A stretch of DNA of 64,000 nt, from assembly GCA_021561035.1 (NCBI GenBank), contig CP067346.1, positions 2,697,001 through 2,761,000 of the forward strand, read 5' to 3'. Under the pieces are notes generated by a model that worked only from the letters and a program-made list of their open reading frames with translations, had not been told where the DNA came from and searched no databases. The position numbers were made by a program, and so were the translations under genes. This document shows positions 26,745 to 35,673 of this stretch, in pieces. The DNA is from Clostridioides sp. ES-S-0054-01. Lineage in GTDB: Bacteria > Bacillota > Clostridia > Peptostreptococcales > Peptostreptococcaceae. The stretch's first letter is position 1. Each line of letters begins with the position of its first letter.

Positions 26745-27467
26745 TTATACAAATTTTTTCATTTCTTTTTGCAATCTTGAAATTATTTTCTTTTCAAGTC
26801 TAGATATGTAGGACTGAGATATTCCAAGCATTCCGGCAACTTCTTTTTGTGTTTTTTCTATACCTTTATCTATAAGACCAAATCTTAATTCCATAATTTG
26901 CTTTTCTCTGTCACTTAATCTGTCAAGTGCCATAACCAATAAATCTCTGTCTATTTCTTCTTCAATTATTTTGTATATTTCATCATTTTCTGTACCTAAA
27001 ACATCAGATAATAAAAGTTCATTTCCATCTAAATCTATATTTAAAGGTTCATCAAATGATACTTCTGTTTTCTTTTTATTATTTTTTCTTAAGTACATTA
27101 ATATTTCATTTTCTATACATCTTGAAGCATAAGTTGCCAATTTTATATTTTTATTCAGTTTAAAAGTATTAACTGCTTTTATCAAACCTATAGTTCCTAT
27201 TGAAATCAAATCTTCTACATCTATACCTGTATTTTCAAATTTTCTCGATATGTAGACTACCAATCTAAGATTTCTTTCTATTAAAATTGACTTTACGCTT
27301 TCATCTGTTTCTAGTTTTTGTAAAAGCTCCATTTCTTCTTCTGGTTTTAATGGAGGAGGAAGTATATTTGCCCCTCCCATATAGTATATTCCCTTTGGCT
27401 TTATTATTTTTAATTTAATACCTAACATAGTAATAAAGCTTATAATTCTTTCTTTCAATCGTAACAT
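26745..27467 (-). CDS. sigE: RNA polymerase sporulation sigma factor SigE, pro-form
   Basis: 240 residues. The first 28 or so residues form a hydrophobic pro-sequence ending at [16 protein letters not shown], matching the Bacillus cleavage site region. Region 2 has [19 protein letters not shown] and [14 protein letters not shown]; region 4 ends [14 protein letters not shown]. SigE directs mother-cell transcription after cleavage by SpoIIGA, encoded 24 bp upstream. This is the spoIIG operon. Confidence 0.97.
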   Translation of the reverse strand: MLRLKERIISFITMLGIKLKIIKPKGIYYMGGANILPPPLKPEEEMELLQKLETDESVKSILIERNLRLVVYISRKFENTGIDVEDLISIGTIGLIKAVNTFKLNKNIKLATYASRCIENEILMYLRKNNKKKTEVSFDEPLNIDLDGNELLLSDVLGTENDEIYKIIEEEIDRDLLVMALDRLSDREKQIMELRFGLIDKGIEKTQKEVAGMLGISQSYISRLEKKIISRLQKEMKKFV

Positions 27468-27491
27468 TCCTTGTCCCCCTTAAATTTTCAC

Positions 27492-28337
27492 CTAAAATCC
27501 AGGCAATATATTTGGATTCATTATTGCTCCATACTCCCTATCATTAAAATTTGAAATACCAAGTATTATATTTCCTATCTTTTGCTCATCTACTTCTACA
27601 TAGTCAGCTTTTAAACCTATTATTATGCTTGTCTTATTACTTCCAGCATGTTTATAAGGTATTATTCTAACTCTACCTGAAGTTTTATCATCTAAACTTC
27701 CTATAATCTCTTGTGCTTTTTTCATATCTATATCTTCATAATTAATATTTAATAGTTTTTCTGGAATAAATCCTTCTAACACACTTGACTTAACTATTAT
27801 TACATCACTTTGACTTATTGGGTCTTTTAACAAATTTCCACTATCTACTAAAGCCTTACAGCAAAAACTTTTTTCTAGTAAATTTATATTTATAGTCTTT
27901 GTAAGCTCTTTAATGTATTTAAGCATCTTCAAATCTTTATAAATGTATTTTAATAATTCGCAACTTACATAAGTACATGCAATTAAGAAAGATATTTTTA
28001 AATGACTTATTCCCGTAAAATAAATTATAAAATAAGTGCTTCCAGAAATAAAAATGTTTACTAAGTAAAAAACTAATGCTACACGAGCATAATCTTTTTT
28101 GCTCTTACTTCTAAACGAAATTAAAGTTATTATACTCATGATTATTATTTTAAATGGTATAGTAAATAGTATATTCATTGATGGATACAAATAAGCAACA
28201 GAATAGGCACCTCCTAAACTAGCCCCCAATAACTTATTTTTTTTAGGATTATATCTTTTAGTAAGAATAGAAGTACAACTTATAATAATATAATTTATTA
28301 CTAGGTTTTCTATAACATAGTACTCAATATACACCAT
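27492..28337 (-). CDS. spoIIGA: Pro-SigE processing aspartic protease SpoIIGA
   Basis: 281 residues from the ATG at 28337, after GGGGGG; a longer frame lacks a ribosome site. The N-terminal half has five membrane helices. The C-terminal half carries D165 in KALVDSGNLLKDP, the aspartyl-protease motif. SpoIIGA in the septum cleaves pro-SigE. It is the first gene of the spoIIG operon with sigE and has a Spo0A-type promoter. Confidence 0.95.
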   Translation of the reverse strand: MVYIEYYVIENLVINYIIISCTSILTKRYNPKKNKLLGASLGGAYSVAYLYPSMNILFTIPFKIIIMSIITLISFRSKSKKDYARVALVFYLVNIFISGSTYFIIYFTGISHLKISFLIACTYVSCELLKYIYKDLKMLKYIKELTKTININLLEKSFCCKALVDSGNLLKDPISQSDVIIVKSSVLEGFIPEKLLNINYEDIDMKKAQEIIGSLDDKTSGRVRIIPYKHAGSNKTSIIIGLKADYVEVDEQKIGNIILGISNFNDREYGAIMNPNILPGF

Positions 28338-28364
28338 GTATCCCCCCTTAAAACCTTTAAACAT

Positions 28365-28412
28365 ATTATAAGATAGTATGTACAAAATTTTATGTCACTT
28401 TTGATGGTCGAA
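28365..28412 (-). promoter_or_regulatory. Putative Spo0A-activated spoIIG promoter with 22-bp spacer
   Basis: On the minus strand GTGACA (28393-28398) and TATAAT (28365-28370) are 22 bases apart, the unusual spacing of the Bacillus spoIIG promoter, which needs Spo0A. Just upstream lies GGTCGAA (plus strand, 28406-28412), one mismatch from the 0A box TGTCGAA; TGTCGCC at 28464-28470 is a weaker one. The leader would be about 20 bases. Confidence 0.6.
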
Positions 28413-28572
28413 TCCAAAACAAATTCTATTTAAAAAGAACAATGATATATGTCTTATACTTTATGTCGCCAAAAGATATTTTTTTAATATCAAACAAATA
28501 GATTTTTTTGTAGAATCCAATATATCTACGTAGAAGTTATTCGTTCTACTTTTGGTATATTTCCATAAAAAA

Positions 28573-28638
28573 AGACTACACAATTTAATAATATATCAAG
28601 TAAATCTTTTACTTATATAAAACCAAATTATGTAGTCT
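28573..28638 (-). terminator. Terminator of the sugar-binding lipoprotein gene
   Basis: AGACTACATAATTT pairs with AAATTGTGTAGTCT on the minus strand (one G-U), with a second small hairpin in the loop and a TTTTTTT tail. It starts 24 bp after the stop. Confidence 0.8.
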
Positions 28639-28661
28639 GTAAATTCAAATATAAATTTAAA

Positions 28662-29936
28662 TTATTGTGCTAATAATCCATTTGCATATTTTGCAGATTC
28701 ATCTAGTGCCTGTTTTGGAGTTATATCTCCAGCTATCATCATTTGAAGTTGTTTCCATAAATATTCATATATCTCTACTCCATGAGGTCCAACTGTCAAT
28801 GGTCTATACATATCTTTATCTCTTGTCACCATTTCTTCAAATCTTGGGTCTCCTTGGTATTTTTCACCTTTAGCGACTGGGGCTCTAGGTATTTCTTTGT
28901 GGAAAGCTTCCATTGATTCTTTGCTTAACATATATTCAAGAAGTTTAAATCCAAGTTCTTTATTTTTACATGCTGACATTAATGTTAAATCATCTACTGA
29001 AGCAAAACTTCCAACTGTCTTATCTTCTAAGGATGTTACATATCCCCAGTTTAAATCAGGGAATGATTTATCAAACGTACTTGTAGCGGCAGAAGACAAC
29101 ATTATAGTAAATGCCGCTTTTCCTGGCCCAAACACACTTTCAATCATTTCATTACTCTCTTTTGATAAAGCATCTTCTGGAATATATTTTTTCATATCAT
29201 TTATAAAGTTTGCAGCTTTCAAACCTTCTGCATTATTAAACTTAACTGATTTTAAATCATCATTATATATATCTCCACCAGCTTGCCATAAATAAGGATA
29301 CCAATTCCAATTTAAACTTCCAAATACTTTAGAACCCCAACCTTGTGCAAGACCCCACTGGTCGATTTTTCCGTCTCCATCAGTGTCTTTTGTTGCTTTT
29401 TCACATATTCTTTTAAAATCATCCCATGTTTTTGGAGGTTTCTCTCCTAATTTTTCTAGTATATCTTTATTGTAGTACAATACACCTGGATTAGCAGCTT
29501 CTATAGGTAAGCCATAAATACCACCCATCATTTTTGCATCATCTAAGTATAGATAATTATCTGAAGTTCCTGATTTTTCTAGATAAGGTGTCAAATCTTC
29601 AACTGCACCCATTTCTATAAATTGAGGGAACATTTCTGCATACATGTATCCTATATCTGGACCTTCACCTGCACTTATTGCAGTTGCATATTTTTCTGCG
29701 TAGTTATCCCATGGCACTATCTGGAATTCAATTTCGCAGTTGTTTTCCTTTTCAAATTTTTCAAATATCGGTTTCCATGCGTCTGCATCATGATCCGTTA
29801 ATGGTGCAGACCACACAACTAACTTTTCTTTACCATCTTTGCCTTTAGAATCTTCTTTTTTTGAACACCCTACAAGAATTGATACTGATAGAATACCTAT
29901 CATTACTAAAGAAAGAACCTTTTTTAGTTTAATCAT
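28662..29936 (-). CDS. Sugar ABC transporter substrate-binding lipoprotein (orphan)
   Basis: 424 residues. The signal peptide ends in the lipobox LVGC with C24. The mature part follows the family 1 sugar-binding protein pattern (ISAGEGPDIGYMYAEMFPQF, PIEAANPGVLYYNKDIL, TWDDFKRICEKATKDTDGDG). It should sit outside the membrane and pass a sugar to an importer, but no permease or ATPase gene is adjacent. It has its own ribosome site and terminator. It stands between ftsZ and spoIIGA; Bacillus has bpr there. Confidence 0.9.
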   Translation of the reverse strand: MIKLKKVLSLVMIGILSVSILVGCSKKEDSKGKDGKEKLVVWSAPLTDHDADAWKPIFEKFEKENNCEIEFQIVPWDNYAEKYATAISAGEGPDIGYMYAEMFPQFIEMGAVEDLTPYLEKSGTSDNYLYLDDAKMMGGIYGLPIEAANPGVLYYNKDILEKLGEKPPKTWDDFKRICEKATKDTDGDGKIDQWGLAQGWGSKVFGSLNWNWYPYLWQAGGDIYNDDLKSVKFNNAEGLKAANFINDMKKYIPEDALSKESNEMIESVFGPGKAAFTIMLSSAATSTFDKSFPDLNWGYVTSLEDKTVGSFASVDDLTLMSACKNKELGFKLLEYMLSKESMEAFHKEIPRAPVAKGEKYQGDPRFEEMVTRDKDMYRPLTVGPHGVEIYEYLWKQLQMMIAGDITPKQALDESAKYANGLLAQ

Positions 29937-30185
29937 GCTTAATCCCCTTTCAGACTTTAATTTGTCTTTTTCCTCAAATATTTACATTTAATTCAGATTT
30001 AATATTAACAAATAAGACTACCCTTGTCTAATCACAAAAAACTATACTAGCTCCTATAACTATCTTTTTTTTCTATACATATTAATTTCCATTTTATACT
30101 AAAGAACTTGTTTTTGCATTTTAGCAATATTTTAATGTATTTTTAAAGTCCAAACACACCTAACCATTTAAATTAGGCAAAATAA

Positions 30186-30207
30186 AAAGAAGTCTATTGA
30201 CTTCTTT
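30186..30207 (-). terminator. ftsZ terminator
   Basis: A 9-bp stem (AAAGAAGTC/GACTTCTTT) with a 4-base loop is followed on the minus strand by TTATTTTG, within 35 bp of the ftsZ stop. Confidence 0.7.
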
Positions 30208-30220
30208 ATAAGCTTACATA

Positions 30221-31378
30221 TTATCTTCTTCTTCTTAAGAATGTAGGTATCTCCATGCTCTCATCATCATCTTCTTCAATTATACTTACCTTTTTAGGAG
30301 GCTCTATTTTTTCCTCAGCAATTACTTCTTCTTCAATTTCTTTTACAGCTTGTTTTACTGTTGTATTTAATGAAGAACGTATGCTTGATTTAGGCTTAGT
30401 ATCTAAATCTAAGGCACCATTTTGTAATCCCTCAAATCCTGTGGCTATTACTGTAATCATTATTTCATCACCTAAATCTTCTTTTATAGAAGCTCCGAAT
30501 ATAACATTTGCCTCTGGGTCACAGGATTCCATAACTAAAGTTGATGCTTCATTAACTTCAAATAATCCTAAGTTAGGACCACCTGTAACATTAAGAAGTA
30601 CTCCTTTAGCTCCTTGTATTGATGTTTCTAGAAGCGGAGATTGAATAGCTTGTCTAGCAGCATCGATTGCTCTAGTTTCACCGCTAGCACTACCTATACC
30701 CATATGAGCAAGCCCTTTGTCTTTCATTATAGTAGTAACATCTGCAAAGTCCAAGTTTATTAACCCTTCAACTGCTATAAGGTCTGAAATTGATTGTATA
30801 CCTTGTTTTAATACATCATCTGCAACTGCAAAAGCATCTAACATTGATGTATTTTTTTGTACTATCTGTAAAAGTCTATCATTTGGTATTGTTATAAGAG
30901 TATCTACCTTTGATTTAAGTTCTGCTATTCCACCTTCAGCGTTCTTCATTCTTATCTTACCTTCAAATGCAAAGGGTTTTGTAACTACACCTACTGTAAG
31001 TATGCCCATTTCCTTTGCTAAGCCTGCAACCACTGGAGCAGCTCCTGTACCAGTACCACCGCCCATTCCTGCTGTTACAAAGACCATATCAGCTCCTTGA
31101 AGTAACTTTACTATCTCATCTTTACTCTCCTCAGCAGCTCTTTTTCCTACCTCTGGATTTGCTCCTGCTCCAAGTCCTCTAGTTAATTTTTCTCCTATCT
31201 GAACTTTATATTCAGCTTTTGATGTATATAAAGCTTGCTTATCTGTATTTACCGATATAAATTCAACGCCTTTTAGTTGAGCTTCTACCATCCTATTGAC
31301 AGCATTGTTTCCACCGCCACCTACACCTATTACTTTAATTTGTGCACATTCTTCTAATTCTACGTCAAAGTTTAGCAT
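30221..31378 (-). CDS. ftsZ: Cell division protein FtsZ
   Basis: 385 residues from the second of two adjacent ATGs (31378), six bases from GGGGG. The tubulin motif [15 protein letters not shown] and the T7-side [19 protein letters not shown] are intact. The acidic linker ends in IPTFLRRRR, the C-terminal peptide that binds SepF. FtsZ forms the division ring. A TATAAT at 31423-31428, with a poorly spaced TTAACA upstream, may be its promoter. No ftsA precedes it; sbp lies 190 bp upstream. Confidence 0.98.
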   Translation of the reverse strand: MLNFDVELEECAQIKVIGVGGGGNNAVNRMVEAQLKGVEFISVNTDKQALYTSKAEYKVQIGEKLTRGLGAGANPEVGKRAAEESKDEIVKLLQGADMVFVTAGMGGGTGTGAAPVVAGLAKEMGILTVGVVTKPFAFEGKIRMKNAEGGIAELKSKVDTLITIPNDRLLQIVQKNTSMLDAFAVADDVLKQGIQSISDLIAVEGLINLDFADVTTIMKDKGLAHMGIGSASGETRAIDAARQAIQSPLLETSIQGAKGVLLNVTGGPNLGLFEVNEASTLVMESCDPEANVIFGASIKEDLGDEIMITVIATGFEGLQNGALDLDTKPKSSIRSSLNTTVKQAVKEIEEEVIAEEKIEPPKKVSIIEEDDDESMEIPTFLRRRR

Positions 31379-31567
31379 CATAAACCCCCTTCTCTCATGA
31401 TTCAAAGTTATCGTATGTATTAATTATATCATTTTCTTCTTTTATTTTGTTAACCTTTAAGTAACATATTCCACAAAAACGTAAATTTTCCTTTTTAAAT
31501 TTCTTACTTATATTGTCAAATATTACTCTTTAAGTATAAAATAATTTATGTATATATTAAATACTCT

Positions 31568-31921
31568 TTAATTTCTACGCTTTTTATTCATAATATTACT
31601 AATAATATATCGCCTAATTATGGATAAATTATTAAACAATCTCATACCAAAAACTAATACAGCAACATAATAAAGAGAAACTCCTAGTTTTTCTCCTATA
31701 TAAGTCAATAATATAGCCAATATAGCATTACCTATGAAGCCAGTAACAAAAATTACATTATCATAGTTATCTTCAAAACTGGATTTTATCGCTCCAAAGA
31801 TAGAATCCATTATTGCAAGAATAGCTACTGACATATATATGGAATAATCCATAGAATATGTAAATGGAATATAGTAACCTACTACTACACCAAATGCTAA
31901 TCCTCCTAAAACCCATAACAT
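31568..31921 (-). CDS. sbp: DUF1290 small basic protein (Sbp)
   Basis: 117 residues with three membrane segments (about 1-18, 27-40, 60-95) and a basic tail RRYIISNIMNKKRRN. VYYIPF-like start (VVGYYIPFTYSMDYSIYMSVA) and DSIFGAIKSSFED fit DUF1290. Position between a DUF881 gene and ftsZ matches Bacillus sbp. Function unknown. AGGTG precedes the ATG. Confidence 0.88.
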   Translation of the reverse strand: MLWVLGGLAFGVVVGYYIPFTYSMDYSIYMSVAILAIMDSIFGAIKSSFEDNYDNVIFVTGFIGNAILAILLTYIGEKLGVSLYYVAVLVFGMRLFNNLSIIRRYIISNIMNKKRRN

Positions 31922-32019
31922 AAATCTTCACCTCTTTATTTTACTTTGAAACACAACTATATTACAATCCTTTTTATTAATTTTTTTTACTTTTTCTTTA
32001 TTTTTTTGTATTTTTCGTT

Positions 32020-32694
32020 TTATTTTGCAAATAAATTCACTTTATTTCCATTATTTTCCTGTATTTTTACATTGATTCCATAGATATCCTTAAGAGACTT
32101 AGCATATGATTCTGGAGAATTTATAGCGGCACTCAATAAATCTATATCTCCTATAGCTTTTATTATAAATGGTTGTCCATATGTAGTATCATTTACTGTA
32201 ATAGTAGCTCCTGAACATTTTATCTTACTTGTTGCTAGTACTCTTTCCCCATTTATAGAAATTGCTTTTGCACCCGCCTTTTTTAAATCATTTAAAACTC
32301 TTAAAATATCTATATCATGTATAATCAAATCATTTGGATTCTGACCATCTTTTAACTCTCTCTCACTATCCTTCATAGTAATAGTTATGCCTGGTCCTGT
32401 AATAGTTGAGTAACCACTTAATTTTTTAACTTCTTCAAGCTCTTTTTGCATAAGTGTTTGAATAGATTCATTTCCATTCTCTTTTGCTTCTTTATATTCA
32501 TTCAAAGTTTTTTTGTTGTTTTTAAGCGTTTCTTTTAAATTTTTTATTTCTTTTTTTGTATTTTCTACCTCACTCTCAATACTTTCAGTTTGACTTAACG
32601 TTATGTACACCCTATTGGGGTCTAGTGATTTTGTATAGGTTGATATGAAAACGCCTAATATGAATGCTCCTAATATAAATATTTTCTTTTTCAT
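32020..32694 (-). CDS. DUF881 (YlxW/YlxX-like) membrane-anchored coiled-coil protein, copy 1
   Basis: 224 residues. A signal anchor (about 4-20) is followed by a coiled coil (ESEVENTKKEIKNLKETLKNN) and the DUF881 domain with GPGITITMKDS, INGERV and PFIIKAIGDIDLL. The second of two tandem copies. It corresponds to Bacillus ylxX by position. The role is unknown, probably septal. It starts four bp after its neighbour's stop. Confidence 0.87.
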   Translation of the reverse strand: MKKKIFILGAFILGVFISTYTKSLDPNRVYITLSQTESIESEVENTKKEIKNLKETLKNNKKTLNEYKEAKENGNESIQTLMQKELEEVKKLSGYSTITGPGITITMKDSERELKDGQNPNDLIIHDIDILRVLNDLKKAGAKAISINGERVLATSKIKCSGATITVNDTTYGQPFIIKAIGDIDLLSAAINSPESYAKSLKDIYGINVKIQENNGNKVNLFAK

Positions 32695-32698
32695 ACTA

Positions 32699-33397
32699 TT
32701 ATTTCCCCTCTACTTTGTTTATATCACTATGCCCATCTATTTCTATATTATCTTCTTTAGTCACTTTTACTTTAGCATTATAATACGTTTCTATTTCCCA
32801 GACAATACCATACTTTATATTGAGTGCAGAAGCCAATGTATCAGAATCACCAATTGCTTTTATTATAATTGGTTCTTTTATAACAGTGTCATTCATATAA
32901 AGCTTGTCTTCTTTTAAATACATATATGTATTAGAAACTATTCTCTGGTCGTTTATGGATATGGCACTTGCTTGTGCGGAATTTAATTTATTTATCATTG
33001 ATAATAATAAATCATAATTATATAGTACACTATCGTTCTTATCAAAGTTTCCTAAGTCTTTTGTAGAATTTATCTCAATTTTTATACCTGTTCCTTCGAC
33101 ATCTGTATATCCAGCTAATGTTTCATATTTTTCTATCTCTGACTTAAGTATATCTTGTTCGCCTTCATTATTTTTGCCTCTATAAGTCTCTATATCTTTC
33201 TTCACACTATTAACTTCTGACTGTAAATCCTCTTTTTCTTTTTTTAAAGATTTAAGTTCTTCTGTAAGTTGCTCTCCTCTTTTAAAAGTTGTCATCCCTC
33301 TATTTTCTATATTAATAATTTTAAGTTGTAAACTAACAAGAACACCCAATACAATACTTCCTATGACTATACTTTTATTTATAAATCTTTTTTTCAA
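32699..33397 (-). CDS. DUF881 (YlxW/YlxX-like) membrane-anchored coiled-coil protein, copy 2
   Basis: 232 residues with the same plan as the next gene: N-terminal anchor (about 9-26), coiled coil (EELKSLKKEKEDLQSEVNSV), then DUF881 with GTGIKIEINS, ISINDQRIVSN and PIIIKAIGDSDTL. The pair follows ftsQ by 22 bp and precedes sbp, the order seen in Bacillus (ylxW, ylxX, sbp). Confidence 0.87.
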   Translation of the reverse strand: MKKRFINKSIVIGSIVLGVLVSLQLKIINIENRGMTTFKRGEQLTEELKSLKKEKEDLQSEVNSVKKDIETYRGKNNEGEQDILKSEIEKYETLAGYTDVEGTGIKIEINSTKDLGNFDKNDSVLYNYDLLLSMINKLNSAQASAISINDQRIVSNTYMYLKEDKLYMNDTVIKEPIIIKAIGDSDTLASALNIKYGIVWEIETYYNAKVKVTKEDNIEIDGHSDINKVEGK

Positions 33398-33419
33398 TAC
33401 ATCACTTCCTTACAATTGT

Positions 33420-34160
33420 CTATCCTTCTGGACTATACACTGCCAACTTCCCATAATTAAGATTTATAGTCCCTCCATTAGTATTTTTATTTTGAAGATC
33501 AATTAGAATTTTACTTACCCTAGATATATTATAATCTAAGTTATCATCATTAGAAAGTAAGATTTTTATATTGCTTCTTGTAAGTATATCTATATTGCTT
33601 TCTTTCCTTAAGTTTACATAATTTACTTTTCTATAAAGTCCTTCTTCTTTTAAATAATTTAAAGTTTTGAATACATTCTCCTTAGTTTTATAATTTTTAA
33701 ATTTTATAGATTTAGTCTCATCTACACTATAATCTACATCTACTATTAAGTCTTTTTTACTTTCATTAGAACCTCTAAGTTCTTCCAACAAGTTGCCTTT
33801 TTTATCTATATAACAATAATTATCTTCATCTTTTAATACTGCAAATATTTCTTTTTCTTTTAAACTTATAATTATCTTATTGGGAAGTTTTCTTTTTATC
33901 TCCACATTTTCTATATATGGATTTTTTATAAGTTTACTTTTCATATCTTTAAAATTGTATGCAAATATATTTTCATGTAGATTTATATTTAGTTCTTTCA
34001 TTATATTTGATTTAGTTACCCTCTTATTTCCAATTACATCTATTTTCTTTACATCAAATAAATCGCTTTTTACAATTATACATATACCAAAAGATAACAT
34101 AAGTATAAAGACTAAAACTATCATGACATTATTCGTATTTAACTTTCTTCTTTTTTTCAA
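33420..34160 (-). CDS. ftsQ: FtsQ/DivIB family division protein
   Basis: 246 residues. A basic start (MKKRRKLN) and one membrane helix (about 13-33) precede a POTRA domain (about 36-105, DVKKIDVIGNKRVTKSNIMKEL) and the FtsQ domain. Start is TTG at 34160 with AAGGGG upstream. FtsQ links FtsL and the septal synthase to the divisome. It opens the ftsQ-DUF881-DUF881-sbp unit after the murG terminator. Confidence 0.9.
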   Translation of the reverse strand: MKKRRKLNTNNVMIVLVFILMLSFGICIIVKSDLFDVKKIDVIGNKRVTKSNIMKELNINLHENIFAYNFKDMKSKLIKNPYIENVEIKRKLPNKIIISLKEKEIFAVLKDEDNYCYIDKKGNLLEELRGSNESKKDLIVDVDYSVDETKSIKFKNYKTKENVFKTLNYLKEEGLYRKVNYVNLRKESNIDILTRSNIKILLSNDDNLDYNISRVSKILIDLQNKNTNGGTINLNYGKLAVYSPEG

Positions 34161-34369
34161 ATATAATCAACCCCTTTGGTTAATAAATACACCTTTAGAG
34201 CTTATTTTTCCTACAAAAAAATTATAATATTTAAAGTCAAATTTTTTCATTTTGTTACATAACATCCAAATAAAGTATTAAAAATTAGAAATAAATCCAT
34301 ATTTCATCAAAATAAATATAGTATGATACATACTTTTTATATATTTAAATTTGTATACATACAAATAAA

Positions 34370-34418
34370 CCCCTAATTTATAATAATTTAGAAAATCTAA
34401 TATATTATAAATTAGGGG
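34370..34418 (-). terminator. Terminator after murG
   Basis: A perfect 16-bp stem beginning CCCCTAATTTATAATA, loop of 17 bases, and a TTTATTTG tail on the minus strand, 12 bp after the murG stop. It splits the mur genes from the ftsQ-sbp unit. Confidence 0.82.
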
Positions 34419-34429
34419 TAAATATTTAT

Positions 34430-35659
34430 TTACCTTTTCTTTATTCCTATTACCTTAGCTTGACTTTCTATACTCGGAGTCGTTTCTTTTTTTATTTCTT
34501 TTACTTCCTCAACAATTTTTTCTTTTTTTGTTTTTTTAGAAGTTGACTTTTGCGTTAAATTGTATACTTTTATTATCTCATCGTATATAAGGTCTATGGC
34601 TTCAGGCTTCCCTATAGTTTTACTTGCATTTGCCATATCAACCAAAAGTTCTCTATCTCCTAAAAGTTTAAATACTGCTGTATTTAGGCTTTCTGGAGTT
34701 AGATTTTTTTCTAAAATAGCAATCCCTGCTCCTTGCTTTTCTATACTCTTAGCATTATACTCTTGATGATTTTCAGCAGTATATGCTTTAGGTATTATTA
34801 TAGATGGTTTTCCAAGAGCTGTTATCTCAGCTAATGAAATTGCTCCTGCACTACCTATAACTAAATCACTTGCTGCAAGTGCATTTGCCATATCTTCTAA
34901 GTAAGGTACAACCTTTTGGTATGGCTTAAGATTTATATCGCTAATACTTTCCATAAATTCATCATAATAGCTTTTGCCTGTGGCAAATATAAAAGCTATA
35001 TCTTCATTTACCATGTTCTTTATTACAAGTCTCATTGCATCATTTATTTTTCTTGAGCCTCCACTACCACCATAGCAAAGTACCATTCTTTTTTCTTCAC
35101 TTATTGATAGATTTTTTCTTGCAATATTTTTTCTTGATAACAAAATTTCTTTTCTAACTGGGTTTCCTGTGAAAACTAACTTTTCTTCTGCTGCCTCAGG
35201 AAATCTTTTATGTGAATCTTCAAAACTTGTAAGTACCTTTGTAACTGTTTTGGATAAAATCTTATTAGTTACACCTGGAAAAGAATTTTGCTCATGTATT
35301 ATGGCTGGTATTTTCCCCATAGATGCATTAAATAAAACAGGTCCACTAACATATCCACCAGTTCCTATAACTACATCTGGCTTAAATTTCTTAACAATCT
35401 TTCTTGATTGTTCCAAACCTTTAAAAAGCTTAAAAACTCTTTTTACATTATCGAAGTCTATTTTTCGCTTAAAACCTTGAACTGTTACAGTCTTTAATTC
35501 AAATCCATACTTAGGAACTATTTCTGACTCTATCCCTTTTTCCGTCCCAACAAAAATTATCTCGGCGTCTGGATGCTCATCTCTTATTTTGTTAGCAATA
35601 GCTATAGCTGGATACACATGCCCTCCAGTTCCACCGCCTGATAATAAAACTTTCATCAA
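34430..35659 (-). CDS. murG: MurG, lipid II-forming GlcNAc transferase, with extra C-terminal tail
   Basis: 409 residues, about 45 longer than usual. The N-terminal GGGTGGHVYPAIA and the UDP-GlcNAc site GSAGAISLAEITALGKPSIIIP are intact. It adds GlcNAc to lipid I at the membrane. After about residue 362 a Lys/Glu-rich tail (STSKKTKKEKIVEEVKEIKK) extends the protein; this is low-complexity and probably disordered. It starts 15 bp after spoVE. Confidence 0.96.
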   Translation of the reverse strand: MMKVLLSGGGTGGHVYPAIAIANKIRDEHPDAEIIFVGTEKGIESEIVPKYGFELKTVTVQGFKRKIDFDNVKRVFKLFKGLEQSRKIVKKFKPDVVIGTGGYVSGPVLFNASMGKIPAIIHEQNSFPGVTNKILSKTVTKVLTSFEDSHKRFPEAAEEKLVFTGNPVRKEILLSRKNIARKNLSISEEKRMVLCYGGSGGSRKINDAMRLVIKNMVNEDIAFIFATGKSYYDEFMESISDINLKPYQKVVPYLEDMANALAASDLVIGSAGAISLAEITALGKPSIIIPKAYTAENHQEYNAKSIEKQGAGIAILEKNLTPESLNTAVFKLLGDRELLVDMANASKTIGKPEAIDLIYDEIIKVYNLTQKSTSKKTKKEKIVEEVKEIKKETTPSIESQAKVIGIKKR

Positions 35660-35673
35660 ATCATCATCTCCTG

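Larger units (their letters stand above)
28338..28661. other. Intergenic region, 324 bp, before spoIIGA
   Basis: Holds the putative spoIIG promoter and Spo0A-like boxes (near 28365-28470) and the lipoprotein gene terminator (28573-28638). No further coding or RNA signal was seen. Confidence 0.6.

Noticed and set aside
30255-31100. Long plus-strand open frames opposite ftsZ (and similar ones opposite UPF0210, MurG and SpoVD)
   Set aside because: They are antisense shadows of well-conserved minus-strand genes, without ribosome sites or recognisable domains.
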